A DNA stretch of 33,880 nucleotides. It comes from Streptomyces niveiscabiei. GTDB lineage: Bacteria; Actinomycetota; Actinomycetes; Streptomycetales; Streptomycetaceae. Position numbers and translations under genes: made by a program. This document shows positions 29,156-33,880 of this stretch, one piece after another. Position 1 is the first letter of the stretch. Every line of letters starts with the position of its first letter. The stretch lies in the NCBI RefSeq assembly GCF_001419795.1, contig NZ_LIRL01000016.1, positions 1-33,880 on the forward strand. The letters run 5' to 3'. The notes below the pieces were generated by a model that saw nothing but the letters and a program-made list of their open reading frames with translations, was not told where the DNA came from and did no database searches.

Positions 29156-29310
29156 CCTGGGCGGGCGGACACGTAGCGGTGGAGCGCCGACACGATCACG
29201 TCCGTGATCGTGCGGCCCTCCGCCTTGGCTTTCGCCATGGCGTCGGCCCACAGCTTGTCCGGGACACGGACGTTGCGCAGCGGCGTCTTGCCAGTGGCCG
29301 GCCTCCCCAT
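29122..29310 (-). CDS. Ribbon-helix-helix DNA-binding protein
   Basis: 62 residues, ATG at 29310 with AGGAGG five bases upstream on the minus strand. It reads LRNVRVPDKLWADAMAKAKA, then EGRTITDVIVSALHRYV: a strand with alternating R/V-x-V, then two helices, the Arc/CopG fold. The C-terminus is polar. It is the only minus-strand gene in the right arm and faces an HTH gene across a 119-bp region with repeated TGTAGGTACA sites, so it probably represses that gene and itself. No toxin gene is next to it, so an antitoxin role is less likely. Confidence 0.75.
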   Translation of the reverse strand: MGRPATGKTPLRNVRVPDKLWADAMAKAKAEGRTITDVIVSALHRYVSARPGQRDTDAPRAD

Positions 29311-29321
29311 CGCACCTCCTG

Positions 29322-29398
29322 TGTAGGTACAGAAATGTACGCCCAGCTCAGCCGAGGCGCTTGACAGGGTTCACGCGAGGCAAGTTAATGTAGGTACA
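29322..29398. promoter_or_regulatory. Divergent control region with direct operator repeats and a -10/-35 promoter
   Basis: TGTAGGTACA occurs at 29322-29331 and 29389-29398, each followed by (G/C)AAA, 67 bp apart. A good promoter for the rightward gene is visible: TTGACA at 29361-29366, 17-bp spacer, GTTAAT at 29384-29389. The second repeat lies directly at the transcription start. The first lies just upstream of the RHH gene. Confidence 0.7.
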
Positions 29399-29429
29399 CA
29401 AACTCGCTTTGGACAGGGAGGGGGTGAAA

Positions 29430-29756
29430 ATGTCCATCATCACTTGGCACCGCCCCGAGTACCAGGGCAAGGACGACCACCTCATCAGCCTCGTCGAGGT
29501 CGCCGCGCTCGCGGGAGTCACCCGGTCCGCCGTCTCCAACTGGCGCAAACGGCACGACTTCCCGCAGCCCGCCATGACCGCCGGCCGAACCGTCTGGGTC
29601 GTCCGCGCGGAGGCCGAGGTGTGGCTGGCCGACCGTCCGGTCCGCAACGTCTCGACCGGCGACGCCGCCATCGCGCGCTTGAAGGCCCGTGAGTCCCGCC
29701 AGGCCGCCGCCCTGGCCAGGACCCGCCAGAAGCTGCGCCGACTTCAGCAGCCCTGA
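29430..29756 (+). CDS. HTH regulator of the AlpA/MerR-like type
   Basis: 108 residues from ATG 29430 with GGAGGGGG eight bases upstream; an upstream TTG at 29409 was rejected for lack of a ribosome site. It contains HLISLVEVAALAGVTRSAVS, then NWRKRHDFPQPAMTAGRTVWV, a clear helix-turn-helix plus wing. The C-terminal half is a charged helix (AAIARLKARESRQAAALART). It is controlled by a sigma70-like promoter and faces the RHH repressor. It stands at the head of the genes leading to the Spd cluster, so it may be an activator of the spread or transfer block, similar in place to Pra-type activators of AICEs. Confidence 0.75.
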   Translation: MSIITWHRPEYQGKDDHLISLVEVAALAGVTRSAVSNWRKRHDFPQPAMTAGRTVWVVRAEAEVWLADRPVRNVSTGDAAIARLKARESRQAAALARTRQKLRRLQQP

Positions 29757-29840
29757 ACAAATACGGCCCAAGGCCGGGATCGCACTCCCAGCCAAGGGCC
29801 TGACCGACAACCATCCTGATCACACCAGGAGTCATCGGCT

Positions 29841-30122
29841 ATGACCGATCTTTCCGCGCGAGCCAGTACGCCCGCAAGTTCCCCGTCCCGCCGCCTCGTC
29901 GCCGCCGGCATCATCCGCCGCTTCGCGGGCCGCACTCTCACCGTGCGCGCCACCCAGTCCGGCGTCACCGGCGCCATCACCCCCACCCGCGCCGACCGCA
30001 TCGCCGAGCTGCACCGCCTCTGCCGCGAGGACTACGAGAGCAACGCCAGCCGCCGTATCCAGGGACGCCGCGACGACGCCAACCTCATCGCGAACGCGGT
30101 CGAGGCGGTGACCTGCCGATGA
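29841..30122 (+). CDS. Small basic hypothetical protein
   Basis: 93 residues, ATG with AGGAG upstream, 84 bases after the HTH gene; those 84 bases hold a short imperfect dyad and nothing else that I can name. It is basic, with SRRLVAAGIIRRFAGRTLTV and ITPTRADRIAELHRLCREDY, suggesting strand-turn-helix. The end has RRIQGRRDDANLIANAVEAV. No family recognised. The stop overlaps the next start (ATGA). Confidence 0.6.
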   Translation: MTDLSARASTPASSPSRRLVAAGIIRRFAGRTLTVRATQSGVTGAITPTRADRIAELHRLCREDYESNASRRIQGRRDDANLIANAVEAVTCR

Positions 30123-30637
30123 CGAACGACTCCCCGGGCATCGGCAAGGCCACGGACCTCCGCGCGCTCCTGGAGGGCGTCCGCGCCGCGCTGACCCTGC
30201 CGTACGACGACCGCGAGTACGACCGGCGCATGCTCGACCGTGCCGCGCTCGTCCGCACCACCCTCGACGGCGCTCTCGCCGAGCACCCCAACGACATCGG
30301 GTGGGACGTCGGCTACCTGGCGCGCAAGGTCCTCCAGGAGGAGCAGGCCGCCGCCGAGCGCGAGGCCACCCGCTGCCGCCGCTGCCGCAAGCCGTTCGAG
30401 GGCGACGACACCCGCTTCGACGGCCGCGCCCGCCACCGCGACACCCCCTGGTGCCGCTCCTGCATCGACAACTGCCACGAGGGCGGCACCGAGCACGTCT
30501 GCGTGATCTGCGAGCCCTCCCGCTACGACAGCACCCCGCCCCCCAAGGGCGACGCCATCGAGCGGTCCGTCCGCGCATCCTTCCCCGCCGTCGCGATGTT
30601 CCTCGACACCGAGGCCGAGCGGGGTGAAAGCCGGTGA
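30119..30637 (+). CDS. Cys-rich zinc-binding hypothetical protein
   Basis: 172 residues from ATG 30119. The first 75 residues are helical (LRALLEGVRAALTLPYDDRE). Then comes TRCRRCRKPFEGDDTRFDG, PWCRSCIDNCHEGGTEHVCV and ICEPSRYDS: four or more CxxC-like pairs in 60 residues, which should bind two zinc ions. The rest is polar. Similar cysteine-rich proteins are found near spd genes on Streptomyces plasmids and AICEs. No function is known. Stop overlaps the next GTG. Confidence 0.65.
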   Translation: MTNDSPGIGKATDLRALLEGVRAALTLPYDDREYDRRMLDRAALVRTTLDGALAEHPNDIGWDVGYLARKVLQEEQAAAEREATRCRRCRKPFEGDDTRFDGRARHRDTPWCRSCIDNCHEGGTEHVCVICEPSRYDSTPPPKGDAIERSVRASFPAVAMFLDTEAERGESR

Positions 30638-30891
30638 AGTTCACCGAACGCCGCGCTGCCGTCCGCCGCCACCGTCAGCTGATGGCCGCCGCCGAGCAGA
30701 TCGTCAGCCGCAGCATCCTCTACAGCCAGGTCGACAAGGCCGCCCCCGCCGACGTCGCCGCCCTCGCCTTCGGACGGCACGGGCTGCGCATCGAGCAGGA
30801 CGAAGCCCTGGACTACCTCAACGCCGTCCTCGCCGAGCACGGCTACGCGCTCCGCCGTCCGGACACCACCACCCCGGAGGCCGGCGCATGA
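30634..30891 (+). CDS. Small hypothetical protein before the Spd cluster
   Basis: 85 residues from GTG 30634, overlapping the previous stop. It is helical: KFTERRAAVRRHRQLMAAAE at the start and EQDEALDYLNAVLAEHGYAL at the end. The start is very basic, the middle short and Ala-rich. No domain recognised. The stop overlaps the next ATG (ATGA), which couples it to the DUF2637-like gene. Confidence 0.6.
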   Translation: MKFTERRAAVRRHRQLMAAAEQIVSRSILYSQVDKAAPADVAALAFGRHGLRIEQDEALDYLNAVLAEHGYALRRPDTTTPEAGA

Positions 30892-32018
30892 CGACGACCA
30901 GAGACCTCACCGGGGGCCAGATTGCCGTGCTCGGCACGGCAGGCGTGATCATGACCGCCGTCGGCGGCATCGGCGCCTGGGGCACCTACACCAACACCAT
31001 GTCCGAGTTCCACCGGCAAGCGACCGCCGCGGGCGTCGTCGCCGCAGGGGAGGGCCTCACCCTCGTCCTCGGCCTGCTCATGCTCGGGCGGACCATGATG
31101 GGCCAGTCCTCCCCGGCCGTCGTACGCGGCGGCATGTGGCTCGCCCCGCTGTCCGCCGCGTGCATCGGCGTGACGATCGCGGACACTGCCCAGACCGCCG
31201 CCGTGTACGCCGTCACCCCGCTCGCCATGAGCGGGGCCGCCGAGGCCCTCAGCTACATCGCGCGCTCCATCGTCGTCTACCGCACCGGCCGCGACGCCGA
31301 CGCCGACCGCCGTAACGCGGACGTCGTGCAGCAACTCGCCTATCAGCAGGCGCTCGCCGCCGGGCACCCTGACGACGACGTCCAGAACGCCGCGACCCGC
31401 AAAGCGTGGAAGTTGATCGGCCGCGTCGGAGTCGGCGACCAGCAGCTCGCCGAGGGCCTGGTCGAGGTCTCCCGCGCCCGCCTCACCACGGGCGCAGGGC
31501 ACGCCCTGGACCAGATGCTCGCCCTGCCAGGGGCCGAGGCGCCGAAGAGTCCGCCGCCCCCGCGCCCGTTCAGCGCCACCGAACGACTCCGCGCCCACAT
31601 GGCCGGCATGGACCCGACCGATGCGATCCACTTCGCATCAGCCGCACGACCTGATGCGCCCCCGGCCGAGCTGTCCACGATCCTGGGGACGTACGGCATC
31701 ACGGTCGACCCCGTCGCGGTCGCCCTGGTGCTGGCTCAGCGGGACCCCGAGTACACCGTCGACCGGCCTGATGCGGGCGTTGCGCCGCAGGTCAGTGCGC
31801 TCCCCGCGCTGAACGTGCAGGGCGCCGTCGAGGAGGCCGCCGCCTTCCTCGGCTCGTCCGCATCGGCTCGCGAGATCGCCGTGTACCTGGAGCGCACCCG
31901 GCGGCTGATCGTCCCGGAGAACCACATCCGCAGCGCGCTCTCGCGGGCCGCGAAGAAGACCGAGCCGCCGATGGCCGCAACGCCGGGCGACGACCTGATG
32001 CGGGGCGGGTACAACTGA
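30888..32018 (+). CDS. DUF2637/SpdB2-like membrane protein with long cytoplasmic tail
   Basis: 376 residues from ATG 30888. Hydrophobic spans lie near residues 11-30 (IAVLGTAGVIMTAVGGIGAW), 45-67 (AAGVVAAGEGLTLVLGLLML), 80-100 (GMWLAPLSAACIGVTIADTA) and 105-125. The pattern of span one, a Y-T segment, a His-x-Ala-x-x-AG turn and the next spans is similar to DUF2637/SpdB2 proteins of Streptomyces plasmids. The remaining 250 residues are soluble, with ATRKAWKLIGRVGVGDQQLA and a final winged-helix-like part (SSASAREIAVYLERTRR). In known plasmids such proteins help spread DNA through the mycelium. The family link is moderate, the cluster context strong. Confidence 0.6.
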   Translation: MTTTRDLTGGQIAVLGTAGVIMTAVGGIGAWGTYTNTMSEFHRQATAAGVVAAGEGLTLVLGLLMLGRTMMGQSSPAVVRGGMWLAPLSAACIGVTIADTAQTAAVYAVTPLAMSGAAEALSYIARSIVVYRTGRDADADRRNADVVQQLAYQQALAAGHPDDDVQNAATRKAWKLIGRVGVGDQQLAEGLVEVSRARLTTGAGHALDQMLALPGAEAPKSPPPPRPFSATERLRAHMAGMDPTDAIHFASAARPDAPPAELSTILGTYGITVDPVAVALVLAQRDPEYTVDRPDAGVAPQVSALPALNVQGAVEEAAAFLGSSASAREIAVYLERTRRLIVPENHIRSALSRAAKKTEPPMAATPGDDLMRGGYN

Positions 32019-32170
32019 TGCCCGCCGCAATCGCTGCCCTGTGCTTCGCGCTCGCCGCCCTCGCGGCCCTCGTCGGCCTCGCCCTGGTCGACCTCCGCAC
32101 CGTCCCCGTCACCGGGACATGCGCACTGATCCTCACCCTCGCCGCGCTCGGCGTGTCCGTCCTGCGCTGA
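32018..32170 (+). CDS. 50-residue two-span membrane protein
   Basis: Missed by simple length cut-offs. ATG 32018 overlaps the previous stop and the TGA at 32168-32170 is nine bases before the next GTG. It has two hydrophobic spans (IAALCFALAALAALVGLALV and GTCALILTLAALGVSVL) around a short DLRTVPVT turn. Small hydrophobic proteins of 50-100 residues are a regular part of Spd clusters. The exact role is not known. Confidence 0.65.
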   Translation: MPAAIAALCFALAALAALVGLALVDLRTVPVTGTCALILTLAALGVSVLR

Positions 32171-32179
32171 AGGAATCCC

Positions 32180-32743
32180 GTGACCGACACCCCGCCCCCG
32201 CGCTCCGGCGCGGGCCGTGTCCCCGACTGGTGGCTCACCAAGACACCCGAACTTCCCGACGAGAACACCCTCGACGGCGCGGACGACTGGTGGGACGCCC
32301 TGTACGACGCGCCCGACACCAGCGACGAGAACACCCCCGTCGTCGAGCCGGAGTCCGCCGAGGCCGAGCCCGAGACCGCCTCGTCCGCATGGCTCATCCC
32401 GCAGCCCGACTACTACCCGAGCCCGCACGCTCCCGTCTTCATCACCCAGGCGCCCGCCCGCATCGCCCTCAGCGGCAAGACCCGCGCGGGCCTGTACAAC
32501 GCGTCCGCCGCCGGAGCCGGATGGGCCCTCGGACTGTACGACCCCCTCGCCGCCGCGCTCGCCGACTGCGGCCACGACAGCACCGGCGGCGCCCTCGTCC
32601 TCGGCTTCGGAACGTGCCTGCTCATCGCCGAGACCTGGGACCGCCGCACCCGCCACTGGTGGCCCGGCATCGCCTGGGCCGCCCGCATCCCCCTCGCCAC
32701 CGCCGTCCTCGCGCTCGCCCTCTGGGCGCCCGCCGCACCCTGA
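32180..32743 (+). CDS. Spd-type membrane protein (plasmid spread)
   Basis: 187 residues, GTG with AAGGAA six bases upstream. An acidic Pro/Glu-rich N-terminal 80 residues (RVPDWWLTKTPELPDENT) precede a membrane part. Conserved blocks include ARIALSGKTRAGLYNASAAG, AGWALGLYDPLAAALADCG and RTRHWWPGIAWAARIPLATA, ending in AVLALALWAPAAP. These blocks, especially YN-x-x-AAGAG-x-x-x-GL and RTRxWWPG-x-AW-x-x-RIPLA-x-AVLALALYAP, are those I know from the Spd region of Streptomyces conjugative plasmids and AICEs. These proteins are thought to build the channel for movement across septa within the mycelium. Presence in an element with virion genes is unusual. Confidence 0.75.
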   Translation: MTDTPPPRSGAGRVPDWWLTKTPELPDENTLDGADDWWDALYDAPDTSDENTPVVEPESAEAEPETASSAWLIPQPDYYPSPHAPVFITQAPARIALSGKTRAGLYNASAAGAGWALGLYDPLAAALADCGHDSTGGALVLGFGTCLLIAETWDRRTRHWWPGIAWAARIPLATAVLALALWAPAAP

Positions 32744-32757
32744 CCAGGAGACCTACC

Positions 32758-33261
32758 GTGCACAGCATCCTCGCCGCCGCCCCCGCCATCAGTGTGGAGG
32801 GCGGACGCATCCTCGGCAGCGTCGGAGCGGGCGGCCTCGCGACCGCGCTCACCGTCGTCCTGATCGCCGGTATCCGCGAGCCCAAGGCGGCCAAGGCCGG
32901 GCCGGGCGGCGGAGGCGGCGGCAAGAAGGGCCGCATCCGCAAGAAGCTCTCTTCCGACCAGGCGCAGTGGACCGGCATCGCGGCCGGCACCCTCTACATG
33001 ACCGCCGGTTCGATCTGGACCGTCGGCAAGAACGTCTCCGACGCCTTCGCCAGCGTCTTCACCAACGGCGGCTTCGGCACCGCCGGCCTCGGCGCGGTCT
33101 CCCTGGTCCTCGGCTCCGTCCTGTACTTCCGGGAGCTGGCCCCCGGCAGGGCCGCCGTCACCGGCATCGTCGCCGCCGGGGTATGGGCACAGGCGGGGGG
33201 CATCTGGGGACTGCCCCAGGCCCTGATCCTGACCGGCGCCCACGCGATCGGCATGATCTGA
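32758..33261 (+). CDS. Spd-type membrane protein
   Basis: 167 residues from GTG 32758, with AGGAG eight bases upstream (32746-32750); the in-frame extension to 32041 lies in other genes. A first span at about 18-40 (GSVGAGGLATALTVVLIAGI) is followed by a Gly/Lys-rich linker (GPGGGGGGKKGRIRKKL) and three more hydrophobic segments with AQWTGIAAGTLYMTAGSIWT and GLGAVSLVLGSVLYFRELAP. Similar proteins, with a lysine-rich loop and a SLVLGSVLYFR-like span, occur beside the previous gene on AICEs. Function in spread is inferred. Stop overlaps next ATG as TGATG. Confidence 0.65.
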   Translation: MHSILAAAPAISVEGGRILGSVGAGGLATALTVVLIAGIREPKAAKAGPGGGGGGKKGRIRKKLSSDQAQWTGIAAGTLYMTAGSIWTVGKNVSDAFASVFTNGGFGTAGLGAVSLVLGSVLYFRELAPGRAAVTGIVAAGVWAQAGGIWGLPQALILTGAHAIGMI

Positions 33262-33880
33262 TGAAGATCACCAAGGACGAGGGGGAGTCCTCCCCCTCGT
33301 TTCCCCGCCGCATCACCGCCGAACTCCGGCCCGTCCTCGCGGTATCCGGAGCCGGGAGCACGCTGTGGGCCGGGTCCCGCATCCTCATCGGCCGGGGATG
33401 GGCCCTGCTCGACCAGCACGTCACCGGGTGGGAAAAGGTAGGCGTCGTCCTCGGCGGCGGCTACCTCATCGCCTACGCCGCCCGTCAGGCCCCCGAGATC
33501 GCCCAGTTCGCCGTGCCCGGCGTCGCCGTGGCGTGGTGCGTGGCCGCCTGGTGCACTGCCCCCGCCGCTCCCCACGTCGACGAGGCCGTCGGCCCCGGAC
33601 CGGACGAGCCCGAGGAGCACGTCCTCGCTCTCGACGACCTCACTGCGGCCGTCCGCCGGATCGCCGGATCTCGCCAGGGCGCGCACCTCGCGCAGCTCCT
33701 CGACGACCCGGAGTTCACCGGCTGGGACCAGGCCGGCCTCAAGGCCGCCATCCTCGCCCTGAACGTGCCGGTGGAGGAGTTCAAGCTCACCCTCGCCGGA
33801 CGGCAGCGAGTAAGGGCTGGCGTCCGCATCCGTCACCTGCCTGCCGAGGCCACCCCGGAGGCCCCCGCGTCAGCCCCGCC
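33261..33880 (+). CDS. Spd-type protein, N-terminal part (runs off the window)
   Basis: At least 206 residues from ATG 33261; the stop lies beyond the window. Two hydrophobic segments are near residues 56-75 and 82-100 (FAVPGVAVAWCVAAWC). The soluble part has VLALDDLTAAVRRIAGSRQG, AHLAQLLDDPEFTGWDQAG, then LKAAILALNVPVEEFKL and GVRIRHLP. The sequence V-R-x-x-x-G-x-x-x-G-x-HL-x-x-LL...W-x-x-x-x-LKA...LG/LN-IPV-x-x-x-x-x-x...G-V-R/H-x-x-LP is a signature of soluble tails in AICE spd operons. A transfer protein (FtsK/TraB type) would often come next. The gene is partial only because the window ends. Confidence 0.75.
   Translation, partial: MKITKDEGESSPSFPRRITAELRPVLAVSGAGSTLWAGSRILIGRGWALLDQHVTGWEKVGVVLGGGYLIAYAARQAPEIAQFAVPGVAVAWCVAAWCTAPAAPHVDEAVGPGPDEPEEHVLALDDLTAAVRRIAGSRQGAHLAQLLDDPEFTGWDQAGLKAAILALNVPVEEFKLTLAGRQRVRAGVRIRHLPAEATPEAPASAP

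Noticed and set aside
29122-29310. Antitoxin of a toxin-antitoxin pair
   Set aside because: No toxin-like gene lies next to it; the neighbours are a zinc-ribbon protein (convergent) and an HTH gene (divergent).

Overview
The window has very high G+C, strong third-position G/C bias, GTG and TTG starts, and many 4-base start/stop overlaps. Its gene families (Streptomyces-type Spd proteins, TP901-type tape measure, PGRP amidase lysin, DUF927 primase-helicase) point to Streptomyces or a close relative. No host housekeeping gene is visible. The sequence looks like one mobile element, or two elements joined at a tRNA site.

Left part, 1-13973, plus strand: the late region of a siphovirus-type temperate phage. 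It starts inside the major capsid gene and runs through head-tail connector, head closure, tail completion, tail terminator, major tail protein, a tail chaperone pair joined by a predicted -1 frameshift, a 1321-aa tape measure, distal tail, baseplate/fibre proteins, an amidase endolysin and two small membrane proteins. A strong hairpin at 13976-14011 closes it.

Middle, 14016-21076: first an accessory cassette (minus-strand flavoprotein, an XRE regulator, and three genes of unknown role, one with a perfect 18-bp inverted repeat inside it). Next comes an attachment site made of the 3' half of tRNA-Lys(UUU), with matching short repeats on both sides. After it lie a tyrosine integrase, a cI-like repressor operon (minus) and a divergent cro-like gene, with candidate operators between them.

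Right part, 20792-33880, plus strand: the early and spread region. It holds an excisionase-like protein, a primase-polymerase/DUF927 helicase, a 280-bp array of nine copies of GGTACGCA that looks like a replication origin, an SF2 helicase, several small zinc-binding or membrane proteins of unknown role, a divergent RHH/HTH control node, and then at least four overlapping or closely spaced membrane-protein genes that match the Spd (plasmid spread) clusters of Streptomyces conjugative plasmids and AICEs. The window ends inside that cluster; an FtsK/TraB-type transfer gene would be expected next but is not visible.

The main point is the combination: virion and lysis genes, a two-armed attP, iterons with a primase-helicase, and plasmid-spread genes in one uninterrupted stretch. 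The favoured reading is an integrating phage-plasmid or phage-AICE hybrid. The alternative is an AICE inserted next to a prophage at tRNA-Lys. The matching arm repeats on both sides of the att core favour the first reading.
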